Shown here: positions 35,892-44,046 of the stretch, piece after piece
Layout of the letters: each line of letters starts with the position of its first letter
Numbering within the stretch: the stretch's first letter is position 1
DNA from: Flavobacterium profundi
Lineage (GTDB): Bacteria > Bacteroidota > Bacteroidia > Flavobacteriales > Flavobacteriaceae
Direction of reading: 5' to 3'
DNA length: 64,000 nt
Assembly: GCF_006491645.1 (NCBI RefSeq)
Contig: NZ_VDCZ01000010.1
Location: 62,001-126,000, forward strand
The notes under the pieces: generated by a model
Database searches by the model: none
What the model was told of the DNA's origin: nothing
Seen by the model: the letters and a program-made list of their open reading frames with translations, nothing else
Position numbers and translations under genes: made by a program

Positions 35892-38669
35892 TTATTGAAC
35901 TATTGTTTTATCGAAAACCATGGCTATAGCTTTAGCTTGACGTTTTTTAGAACGTTCATAACTTCCTGCAGCAGGAGCACTATATGCTTTTGGTGATGCT
36001 AATCTTAATTTTACTAAATCGAAATTCATTAACATATAACTGTAAGCTCCCATGTTTTTAGGCTCTTCTTGAGCCCAAACATAATCTTCTACATTTGGAT
36101 AGCTTTCAATAATAGTTTTAATTTGATCGATAGCTAATGGGAATAATTGCTCTAAACGTACCACAGCCACATCATTTCTTTGTAAATCTTCTCTTTTAGT
36201 AATAATATCGTAGAACACTTTACCCGTACAAAGCACTAATGTTTTTATTGCTTTTTTATCCGTAACATTTGGATCATCTAAAATTTCTTGGAATTGTCCG
36301 TTTGCCAATTCTTCAGCAGTAGAAACCGCTAATTCATGACGCAATAAACTCTTAGGTGTAAATACAATTAAAGGCTTACGGAATTTACTTTTCATTTGTC
36401 TTCTTAACAAGTGGAAAAAGTTAGCAGGTGTGGTACAATCTGCAATATACATATTGTGTTTCGCACACATTTGCAAATAACGTTCCATACGAGCAGAGGA
36501 GTGTTCTGCACCTTGGTTTTCGTATCCGTGAGGCAACAACATTACCAATCCGTTTTGATTGTTCCATTTATCTTCACCTGCAGAGATATATTGGTCAATC
36601 ATAATTTGAGCTCCGTTTGAAAAATCTCCAAATTGTGCTTCCCATATGGTTAACGTATTTGGTGAAGCTAAGGCATATCCATATTCAAAACCTACTACTC
36701 CATATTCAGAAAGTAAAGAATTATAAATATAAAAATTACCTTTTTTATCTTTGATATCGTCTAATAAAACTACTTCTTCTTCTGAATCTTCTACTTTAAT
36801 TACGGCATGTCTATGAGAGAAAGTTCCTCTTTCCACATCTTGGCCTGAAATACGCACATCGTAACCTTCTTGTAATAAAGTACCATACGCTAAGAGTTCA
36901 CCCATTGCCCAATCTAAACTATCTTTCTCAAAATACATATAATTTCGATCTTTGATAATTTTAGTGATTTTACTAATGAATTTCTTATCGGAAGGCAATT
37001 CACATATAGTTTTTGCTATTTCAGTTAACTTTTCTTTACTGAACGAAGTATCTTGTTTTTCAAGCATACCAGTGTCTGAAACTTGTTCAAATCCAGTCCA
37101 TTCATTTTGCATGAAAGGGGTAATCACTGTTAAATCTTTTTTACGAGATTCTTCTAAGTTTTCGTCGAGTTTTGCTTTGTATTTTTCTTCTAATTCTTTT
37201 ACATAATTAGCATCAATAATACCTTCTTTTTTCAATTTTTCAGCATAAATATCTCTTGGATTCTTATGTTTTGAAATCGCTTTATATAAAATTGGTTGTG
37301 TAAATTTAGGCTCATCACCTTCATTATGACCATATTTTCTATACCCTAAAAGGTCGATAAATACATCGGTACCAAATTCCATTCGGTAATCCAAAGCAAA
37401 TAACATGGCATGAACTACTGCTTCAGCATCATCTGCATTCACATGTAATACTGGAGATAATGTCACTTTTGCAACATCGGTACAATACGTAGACGAACGA
37501 GCATCTAAATAATTTGTGGTAAAACCAACCTGATTATTGATTACCAAGTGAATGGTTCCTCCTGTTTTGTAACCATCCAATTTGGCCATTTGAATAATTT
37601 CATACACTATACCTTGTCCGGCAACAGCTGCATCACCATGCAAAGCAATTGGCAATACTTTTGAAGCATTATCTGGATAATTTCTATCTTGTTTCGCACG
37701 AGCAATACCTTCTATAACCGCACCAACAGTTTCTAAGTGCGAAGGATTAGGTGCTAAGTTTAAATTTATTTTCTTTCCAGAATTTGTTTTTCTGTCTGAT
37801 GTTAATCCTAAGTGGTATTTTACATCACCATCAAAGTACATATCATCATCATAATCTTTTCCATCAAATTCAGAGAAAATATTTTGTGTATTCTTTCCAA
37901 AGATATTTGCCAAAACATTCAAACGTCCACGATGTGCCATTCCCATTACAAATTGCTCCACACCTTTTTCAGCGGCAGCTTCAATTAAAGCATCTAAAGC
38001 AGGAATAGCCGATTCACAACCTTCTAATGAGAAACGTTTCTGACCTACATATTTGGCATGTAAAAACGTTTCGAAAGAAATGGCTTCATTTAATTTCCCT
38101 AAAATATTTTTCTTTTGTTCTGCAGAAAAATTAGGTTGATTATCATTAATATCTAAACGGTTTTTAATCCATTCTTGTACTTTTGGGTCACGAATATACA
38201 TGTATTCTACTCCTATGGAAGAACAATAAACACTTTCAAGATGTTTGATAATTTCAGCTAAAGTACTGGGTTGCATGTTTACCATTTTAGCAGCATCAAA
38301 AACCGTATTCAAATCGGATTGTGATAATCCAAAATTCTCGATGGCTAATGTAGGTGAATATGTCCTTCTTTCTCTAACAGGATTTGTTTTTGTAAACAAA
38401 TGTCCTCGTGTTCTATATCCTTCAATTAACTTAAGAACATTAAATTCTTTAAGTATTTTTTCAGCATTGTCATTTACATTTACAGTAGCAGTTCCGTTTG
38501 CCATGGCTGACAATTGCTCTACTGGACTTGCAAACTCATTTGCAAAATCAAAACCTTGGAAAAAACTTCTCCAACTCGGTTCAACAGTATCTGGGTTTTG
38601 TAAATATTGATCGTATAAATCTGCGAAAAATGCTGTATGAGCAGCATTTAAAAAGGAAAACCTATCCAT
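35892..38669 (-). CDS. sucA: 2-oxoglutarate dehydrogenase E1 component
   Basis: E1 decarboxylates 2-oxoglutarate using thiamine diphosphate. The 925-residue protein has the N-terminal E2-binding segment (AAHTAFFADLYDQYLQNPDT), the conserved MAHRGRLNVLANI near residue 246, and a ThDP-binding region with GDAAVAGQGIVYE near 351. The C-terminal transketolase-like domain contains HGYENQGAEHSSARMERYLQ. Length and order match OdhA/SucA. It begins the sucAB-lipoprotein operon. Confidence 0.98.
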   Translation of the reverse strand: MDRFSFLNAAHTAFFADLYDQYLQNPDTVEPSWRSFFQGFDFANEFASPVEQLSAMANGTATVNVNDNAEKILKEFNVLKLIEGYRTRGHLFTKTNPVRERRTYSPTLAIENFGLSQSDLNTVFDAAKMVNMQPSTLAEIIKHLESVYCSSIGVEYMYIRDPKVQEWIKNRLDINDNQPNFSAEQKKNILGKLNEAISFETFLHAKYVGQKRFSLEGCESAIPALDALIEAAAEKGVEQFVMGMAHRGRLNVLANIFGKNTQNIFSEFDGKDYDDDMYFDGDVKYHLGLTSDRKTNSGKKINLNLAPNPSHLETVGAVIEGIARAKQDRNYPDNASKVLPIALHGDAAVAGQGIVYEIIQMAKLDGYKTGGTIHLVINNQVGFTTNYLDARSSTYCTDVAKVTLSPVLHVNADDAEAVVHAMLFALDYRMEFGTDVFIDLLGYRKYGHNEGDEPKFTQPILYKAISKHKNPRDIYAEKLKKEGIIDANYVKELEEKYKAKLDENLEESRKKDLTVITPFMQNEWTGFEQVSDTGMLEKQDTSFSKEKLTEIAKTICELPSDKKFISKITKIIKDRNYMYFEKDSLDWAMGELLAYGTLLQEGYDVRISGQDVERGTFSHRHAVIKVEDSEEEVVLLDDIKDKKGNFYIYNSLLSEYGVVGFEYGYALASPNTLTIWEAQFGDFSNGAQIMIDQYISAGEDKWNNQNGLVMLLPHGYENQGAEHSSARMERYLQMCAKHNMYIADCTTPANFFHLLRRQMKSKFRKPLIVFTPKSLLRHELAVSTAEELANGQFQEILDDPNVTDKKAIKTLVLCTGKVFYDIITKREDLQRNDVAVVRLEQLFPLAIDQIKTIIESYPNVEDYVWAQEEPKNMGAYSYMLMNFDLVKLRLASPKAYSAPAAGSYERSKKRQAKAIAMVFDKTIVQ

Positions 38670-38707
38670 ATATCTAGTCTAATGACGATTTGGTTAAAAA
38701 TATTATG

Positions 38708-38715
38708 CAAAAGTA
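38708..38715 (-). promoter_or_regulatory. -7 element for sucA
   Basis: The minus strand reads TACTTTTG (TAnnTTTG), about 39 nt upstream of the sucA start codon. No -33 TTG is seen. Confidence 0.35.
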
Positions 38716-38782
38716 AAACATTTGCTATAATCTTTTAAAGAAAATCGTACTTTTATAACATAATTTTTTTAGAATTGGGCCT

Positions 38783-39328
38783 ATGAAAAAGAATAAGCAG
38801 TTTTTTTTAACATTTTGTTTGGTTTTTACCTTTTTAATAACAAATGTGTTTCATAGTAATGCACAAGAAAATGAGTCAATTAAATCACGAAGTTTATTTT
38901 GGGAAAAAGTACAATTTGGTGGTGGTTTAGGTCTTGGTTTTGGCAATAATTATACGAATGTAACAGTTGCACCAAGTGCCATCTATAACTTTAATGACTA
39001 TTTTTCGGCTGGGCTTGGGTTACAGTATAGTTATGTGAAACAGAAAAATGTTTACCAATCGAATCTTTATGGAGGAAGTATATTGGGGTTATTCAATCCT
39101 ATAGAGCAAATCCAACTTTCTGCTGAACTAGAACAATTGAGAGTAAACACCACTTTTAAAGAATATTATGGTAATTTTACTGATAATTTTTGGAATACTG
39201 CCTTATTTTTAGGAGCAGGTTATCGATCTCAAAATGTAACCCTTGGTTTACGCTATAATGTTTTATATAAGGAGAATCAAGGTGTTTATGCGAATGCTTT
39301 CATGCCTTTTATAAGAGTTTATTTTTAA
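38783..39328 (+). CDS. small outer-membrane beta-barrel protein divergent from sucA
   Basis: The 181-residue protein has a signal peptide (MKKNKQFFLTFCLVFTFLIT, cleaved near AQE). It then shows alternating strands such as VQFGGGLGLGFGNNYTNVTV, FSAGLGLQYSYVKQK and NVTLGLRYNVLYK, and ends in MPFIRVYF with a terminal Phe. That is an eight-strand-type barrel. Nothing in it resembles a decarboxylase. Homologues may carry misleading names copied from the neighbouring sucA. Function unknown. Confidence 0.82.
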   Translation: MKKNKQFFLTFCLVFTFLITNVFHSNAQENESIKSRSLFWEKVQFGGGLGLGFGNNYTNVTVAPSAIYNFNDYFSAGLGLQYSYVKQKNVYQSNLYGGSILGLFNPIEQIQLSAELEQLRVNTTFKEYYGNFTDNFWNTALFLGAGYRSQNVTLGLRYNVLYKENQGVYANAFMPFIRVYF

Positions 39329-39335
39329 AAGAAAA

Positions 39336-39686
39336 CTAATACTTATTTCTAAACCATACTTTTTGCCATTCTCTTTTTAGCACTAAAAAAGTAACTTGTT
39401 CTGCTAATACAACTAAATCAGAACCATCTAATTTTTTAATTTCACTTTCAGAAACGTCAATTATATAAAGTAAGTTTAAATATTCAGCAAATTTGTATTG
39501 AATTAAACGATACATTTTTTCATGTACCAATTCTTTAAATTGAAAAGGAAAAATATCCAAAGGAATATCAATAGGTTCGTTTGCTAGAGCAAAATCTTTA
39601 TTGGTTTGTTCAATCAGTTTAAAATACAAATGATTTTCTTCTGATTGATTGATTAAGTCATCAATATTTACAGGCTGTATATACAT
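39336..39686 (-). CDS. hypothetical protein
   Basis: The 116-residue soluble protein contains mixed helices, no signal peptide, no membrane segment and no motif I recognise (N-terminus MYIQPVNIDDLINQSEENH, C-terminus LKREWQKVWFRNKY). It lies 62 nt downstream of the polyprenyl synthase gene on the same strand and is convergent with the small barrel gene 7 nt away. The position fills an otherwise empty gap and codon use looks like its neighbours, so I take it as real. Confidence 0.7.
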   Translation of the reverse strand: MYIQPVNIDDLINQSEENHLYFKLIEQTNKDFALANEPIDIPLDIFPFQFKELVHEKMYRLIQYKFAEYLNLLYIIDVSESEIKKLDGSDLVVLAEQVTFLVLKREWQKVWFRNKY

Positions 39687-39748
39687 ACATTCAAAATAAA
39701 TCTCATTTTTAAAAAATGTAAAAACATCTTTTTGAGATTGGAATTTAA

Positions 39749-40723
39749 TTACACGTTTCTATTCATTAATTTTTCACCAAAAACCTTTAAAACCATCTTC
39801 TTTTCATCCGAAATTTCCATTTTTTCTAAGGTATCAAAAGCTTTAAGCGTATAACTTTTTATAGCATCTTGAGTGGCATTGGCCGCACCTGAACTCACAA
39901 AAATTTCTTTTACGGATGCAATTTTATTTGTATTATCTGTAGGCTGTATGGAAAACAAATGCAACAATTGCTCTTTATCATCTGCTTTACTAAACTCTAA
40001 AGCTTTTAAGAACAAATAGGTCTTTTTGTTTTCTATAATGTCACCTCCTACTTGTTTTCCAAAAGTTTCTGGATCCCCAAAAGCATCCAAATAATCATCT
40101 TGTAATTGAAAGGCAATTCCTAAATTTAAACCAAAATCATAAATTAAATTGGCATTTTCATTAGAAGTTTCTGCAACAATCGCTCCCATTTTCATGGCTG
40201 CACCCACCAAAACTGCCGTTTTATATTCAATCATTTTCAAATATTCAGGAATGGTAACGTCATCTCTAGTTTCAAAATCCACATCATATTGCTGCCCTTC
40301 ACAAACTTCTAAAGCCGTTTTACTAAATAATTTGGCTAATTGTTGAAAAATTTGGGGTTCATAACTTTCAAAAAACTGATAGGCTAAAATAAGCATGGCA
40401 TCACCCGATAAAATTCCTGTGTTCACATCCCATTTTTCGTGTACGGTTTGATTACCTCTTCTCAAAGGAGCATCGTCCATAATATCATCATGTATTAATG
40501 AAAAATTATGAAACACTTCTACCGCTGTAGCCGCTGAAATTGCTTTTTCACAAGATGCATTAAAAATTTCCGCAGCCATCAAGGTTAGAACAGGTCTCAT
40601 TCTTTTACCACCTAATGATAAAATATAGGCTATGGGTTCGTATAAATTTTTAGGCTCTTTATTAATTTGTAAAGCTTCAAAATGATTTTTAATAATTTCT
40701 TGAAATTGACTAACAGTCTGCAT
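39749..40723 (-). CDS. polyprenyl (geranylgeranyl/octaprenyl-type) diphosphate synthase
   Basis: This trans-prenyltransferase extends allylic diphosphates with isopentenyl diphosphate. The 324-residue helical protein has LGGKRMRP at residues 37-44, the first aspartate-rich motif DDIMD at 79-83 followed by DAPLRRG, and the second motif DDYLD at 209-213. It would supply side chains for menaquinone or precursors for carotenoids. The chain length cannot be fixed by eye. A primary-sigma promoter match lies just upstream. Confidence 0.94.
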   Translation of the reverse strand: MQTVSQFQEIIKNHFEALQINKEPKNLYEPIAYILSLGGKRMRPVLTLMAAEIFNASCEKAISAATAVEVFHNFSLIHDDIMDDAPLRRGNQTVHEKWDVNTGILSGDAMLILAYQFFESYEPQIFQQLAKLFSKTALEVCEGQQYDVDFETRDDVTIPEYLKMIEYKTAVLVGAAMKMGAIVAETSNENANLIYDFGLNLGIAFQLQDDYLDAFGDPETFGKQVGGDIIENKKTYLFLKALEFSKADDKEQLLHLFSIQPTDNTNKIASVKEIFVSSGAANATQDAIKSYTLKAFDTLEKMEISDEKKMVLKVFGEKLMNRNV

Positions 40724-40748
40724 AGTTTAGAGTAAATAAATTTCCGCA

Positions 40749-40782
40749 CAAAAATAGTTTTTTTATTTGGAGTATGTATCAA
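40749..40782 (-). promoter_or_regulatory. promoter of the polyprenyl synthase gene
   Basis: On the minus strand TTG (40782-40780), 23 nt, TATTTTTG (40756-40749) fits the upper spacing limit of the Bacteroidota consensus. It gives a leader of about 20 nt. Confidence 0.45.
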
Positions 40783-40835
40783 AATATAAGACAAGATATA
40801 CTTCTTAAGGTAATGTTAAATTTATGTAAAAACTA

Positions 40836-40865
40836 AGGAAACTTTTTTTGTATTAAAAGTTTCCT
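40836..40865. promoter_or_regulatory. palindromic TetR operator
   Basis: AGGAAACTTTT (40836-40846) and AAAAGTTTCCT (40855-40865) are perfect inverted 11-bp arms around an 8-bp spacer. The spacer contains the -33 TTG of the tetR promoter, so a bound dimer would block RNA polymerase. Confidence 0.8.
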
Positions 40866-40876
40866 ACATATCTTTG
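40848..40876 (+). promoter_or_regulatory. promoter of the tetR-efflux operon
   Basis: TTG (40848-40850), 18 nt, TATCTTTG (40869-40876) is a full match to TTG-N17-23-TAnnTTTG. It is 41 nt upstream of the tetR start and overlaps the palindromic operator. Confidence 0.7.
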
Positions 40877-40917
40877 CTTCGAATTTAAATTTAAATAACA
40901 ATGAATACATAACAATT

Positions 40918-41514
40918 ATGAAGGACCAAATTTTAGAAAAAGCAACCGAAATGTTCCTTACACTTGGATTTAAAAGTGTTACTATGGACGATATTGCTTC
41001 TGAAATGGGAATTTCTAAAAAAACAATTTATCAGCATTTTTCAAACAAAGACAGTCTAATTAAAGCTACAACAAGTAATTTATTTGAAAGGATATCATGT
41101 GGAATTGATGAAATTATTTTAGCTAATAAAAACCCCATTGAAGAACTTTTTGCCATCAAAGATTTTGTAGTTCAAAATTTAAAAGATGAAAACACCTCAC
41201 CTATTTATCAATTACAAAAATACTACCCAAGAATACACAAAGCGTTAACGATAAAGCAATTTGATAAAATGGGCAATTGTGTAGTGGATAATTTAGAAAA
41301 AGGAATTGCTTTAGGATTATTCAGAAGTGAGATTAATAAAGATTTAATTAGTCGCTTTTATTTTGCAGGAATGACAAGTATTAAAGATGCAGAAATTTTT
41401 GATCCCAAAAAATTTAGTCCAAGGGAAGTCCAATTAAACTATTTAGAATACCATTTAAGAGGTATTTGTACAGCAAAAGGAATTGAAATTTTAAATAAAC
41501 TAATAACCAAATAA
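40918..41514 (+). CDS. TetR family transcriptional repressor of the efflux operon
   Basis: The 198-residue protein has a TetR helix-turn-helix at about residues 22-48 (TMDDIASEMGISKKTIYQHF). A C-terminal all-helical ligand-binding domain follows. It starts 6 nt before the TolC-family gene and is the first gene of a four-gene efflux operon. The palindrome over its promoter predicts repression of itself and the pump, relieved by a ligand. Confidence 0.95.
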   Translation: MKDQILEKATEMFLTLGFKSVTMDDIASEMGISKKTIYQHFSNKDSLIKATTSNLFERISCGIDEIILANKNPIEELFAIKDFVVQNLKDENTSPIYQLQKYYPRIHKALTIKQFDKMGNCVVDNLEKGIALGLFRSEINKDLISRFYFAGMTSIKDAEIFDPKKFSPREVQLNYLEYHLRGICTAKGIEILNKLITK

Positions 41515-41520
41515 TTAAAA

Positions 41521-42861
41521 ATGAAACATAAAATTGTAATACTCTTATTACTTTTTGTCAGTTTTGTAAGTGCGCAAGAAGAAAAACAAACCTATTCTTT
41601 TTCATTGGAAGAAGCCATAAGTTATGCGTTACAAAACAACTATAAAGCAATAAATGCGAGCAGAGACATCGAGGCTGCTAAACAAAAAAAATGGGAAACA
41701 ACAGCTACTGGTTTACCACAAATTAATGGAAATGTAAATTATCAGAATAATATCGTACTACAAAAATCGGTAGTTCCTGCAGAATTTTTTGGAGGTAATC
41801 CTGGAGAATTTGCAGAAGTTGAATTTGGTACAAAACATAACATGACAGCAAGTGCTTCCTTAACCCAATTAATTTTTGATGGTTCTTATATAGTTGCTTT
41901 GCAAGCTTCTAAGACCTATTTGAAATACTATCAAAATTATAAGGTTAAAACCGATAATGAAACACGTGAAATGGTAACCAATTATTACGGAAATGTTTTA
42001 TTAGCAAAAGAGAACATTGCGATACTTGAAAAAAACAAAGCAACTTTAGAAAAAAATGTTTTCGAAGCTGAAGAAACCTATAAAAATGGTCTTATCGAAG
42101 AAGAAAGTGTAGAACAATTGCAAATTACTTTAGCTTCTGTAAATAGTAGTTTAAGCAATATGAATCGTTTAGTAGATATTTCTACAAACATGTTAAAAAT
42201 CAATTTAGGATTAACTATCGATGATACACTACTATTAACAGACAATCTTGATGCTTTAGCAACTCAAAAAGTTGATTTAGCAGCTACAAGCGAATCCTTT
42301 AATGTTGCCAACAATATCGATTATCAAATCGCAGAAAACTTTAGAGAACAAAGAAGATTGGAATACAAATTGCAAAAAGCAGCATATTTACCTAAACTTT
42401 CTGCAAGTGCTAATTTTGGATACAATGCCTTTTCAAATGAGTTTACTTTCTTCCAACAAGATCAAAAATGGTTTAATTTTTCCTATGTAGGGGTTAACTT
42501 AAATGTACCCATTTTTGGAAGTTTTGGTAAAAGAGCTAAAAATCAACAAGCTAAAATTGCTTTTGAACAAGCAGAAACCCAACTTACAGAAGCGGAACAA
42601 ATGTTGAAATTACAATATGAATCTGCTAAAAGTGATTATGAATTTAGTATTGAACAATATGCAACTTCAAAATCCAATTTAAAATTAGCTGAACGTATTG
42701 AAAATAAGCAGCAAATCAAATTCAGAGAAGGTCTTTCAACTAGTTTTGAATTCACAGAAGCACAACGTCAATTGTACACTGCGCAACAAAATTATCTTCA
42801 ATCTATGATTGATGTAATCAACAAAAAAACAGCTTTAGAAAAAATAACTAATCCTCAATAA
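41521..42861 (+). CDS. TolC-family outer membrane efflux protein
   Basis: The 446-residue product has a signal peptide (MKHKIVILLLLFVSFVSAQ). Two repeats of long coiled-coil helices follow (SLEEAISYALQNNYKAINAS near residue 28 and AEQMLKLQYESAKSDYEFS near 360), with short strand pairs forming the barrel. It would be the outer-membrane duct of the tripartite pump encoded downstream. Gaps are 6 nt to tetR and 13 nt to the adaptor gene. Confidence 0.95.
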   Translation: MKHKIVILLLLFVSFVSAQEEKQTYSFSLEEAISYALQNNYKAINASRDIEAAKQKKWETTATGLPQINGNVNYQNNIVLQKSVVPAEFFGGNPGEFAEVEFGTKHNMTASASLTQLIFDGSYIVALQASKTYLKYYQNYKVKTDNETREMVTNYYGNVLLAKENIAILEKNKATLEKNVFEAEETYKNGLIEEESVEQLQITLASVNSSLSNMNRLVDISTNMLKINLGLTIDDTLLLTDNLDALATQKVDLAATSESFNVANNIDYQIAENFREQRRLEYKLQKAAYLPKLSASANFGYNAFSNEFTFFQQDQKWFNFSYVGVNLNVPIFGSFGKRAKNQQAKIAFEQAETQLTEAEQMLKLQYESAKSDYEFSIEQYATSKSNLKLAERIENKQQIKFREGLSTSFEFTEAQRQLYTAQQNYLQSMIDVINKKTALEKITNPQ

Positions 42862-42874
42862 TACAATCTTACAA

Positions 42875-44038
42875 ATGAAAAAAATATATATTACAGTAAT
42901 CGCTTCACTAGTACTACTTTCATGTGGTGGCGATAAAAAAAATTCAACGGAAGCCGTAATTGAAAAGGGTGACTTAACTCAATTAAGAGCCAAAAGAGGT
43001 GAATTAATCACACAATCTGATGCTTTACTTGCAGAAATAGCAAAGATTGACGAAGCTATTGGTAAATTGGATGAAAATCATAAACTAGCTTTAATTACAA
43101 CTATTGCAGCTAAAGATACCGTCTTCAATCATTATTTAGAATTACAAGCTACCGTACAAACCAAACAAAATATTGTTTTAAATGCGGAATATGGTGGTGT
43201 TTTACAACAAGTTTATGTAAAAGAAGGTCAAAGAGTTTCTAAAGGTCAAACTTTAGCTAAAATTGATGATGGTGGTTTAGGATCGCAATTAGCGCAAATG
43301 GAAACACAAGCGGCTTTAGCAAAAACTACTTTTGAAAGACAACAAAACCTTTGGAACCAAAAAATTGGTTCAGAAATTCAATACTTACAAGCTAAAACAA
43401 ATTATGAAGCGCAAGTAAAAGCAGTTTCTCAAATGAAAGCTCAAATTGCTAAAACGGTAGTTAGAGCTCCATTTTCAGGTACAATTGATGATATCATTAC
43501 TGAAAAAGGAAGTGTTGTAGGTCCTGGAACACCAATTTTAAGAATCGTTAACTTAGGAGATATGTATTTAGAAGCCGAAGTTCCTGAAAAAAACATTGCA
43601 ACTGTTAAAAAAGGAACTGAGGTAATTGTAGATTTTCCAATCTTAGGAGAAACTTTCAATGCAAAAGTTACACAAGCTAGTAACTACATCAATCCAGCGA
43701 ACCGTTCTTTTAACATCCAAATTGCTGTTCCAAGTAAAAACGGTCAAATTAAACCGAATTTAACTTCAAAAATTCAAATTAAAGATTATACAAATCCAAA
43801 AACTATTGTAGTGCCAATTAGTATTATCTCAGAAAATGCGGATGGCGAACAATATCTTTATGTAGCAGAAAATACTACAAAAGATGGTCAAGCAACAGCT
43901 AAAAAAGTAATCGTTAAAACCGGTCTAACTCAAGGTAACTATGCTGAAATCACAGAAGGTATCAAAGACGGAGATTTAGTAATTAGTGAAGGAGCTCGTA
44001 GTGTAAAAGAAGGACAAAAAGTATCCATAATCAAATAA
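42875..44038 (+). CDS. RND efflux membrane fusion lipoprotein (HlyD/AcrA type)
   Basis: The 387-residue periplasmic adaptor has a lipobox SLVLLSC with Cys17. A helical hairpin lies at about 35-75 and 140-190. The biotinyl-lipoyl-like domain is split around it (GGVLQQVYVKEGQRVSKGQTLAKID and VRAPFSGTIDDI), with beta-barrel and membrane-proximal domains after that. It links the inner-membrane pump to the TolC-like channel. Gaps of 13 and 8 nt to its neighbours show one operon. Confidence 0.95.
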   Translation: MKKIYITVIASLVLLSCGGDKKNSTEAVIEKGDLTQLRAKRGELITQSDALLAEIAKIDEAIGKLDENHKLALITTIAAKDTVFNHYLELQATVQTKQNIVLNAEYGGVLQQVYVKEGQRVSKGQTLAKIDDGGLGSQLAQMETQAALAKTTFERQQNLWNQKIGSEIQYLQAKTNYEAQVKAVSQMKAQIAKTVVRAPFSGTIDDIITEKGSVVGPGTPILRIVNLGDMYLEAEVPEKNIATVKKGTEVIVDFPILGETFNAKVTQASNYINPANRSFNIQIAVPSKNGQIKPNLTSKIQIKDYTNPKTIVVPISIISENADGEQYLYVAENTTKDGQATAKKVIVKTGLTQGNYAEITEGIKDGDLVISEGARSVKEGQKVSIIK

Positions 44039-44046
44039 GTGTAAGA

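Noticed and set aside
38783..39328. Decarboxylase function for the small protein beside sucA
   Set aside because: The sequence is a signal peptide plus a short beta-barrel with a terminal Phe, with no cofactor motif.
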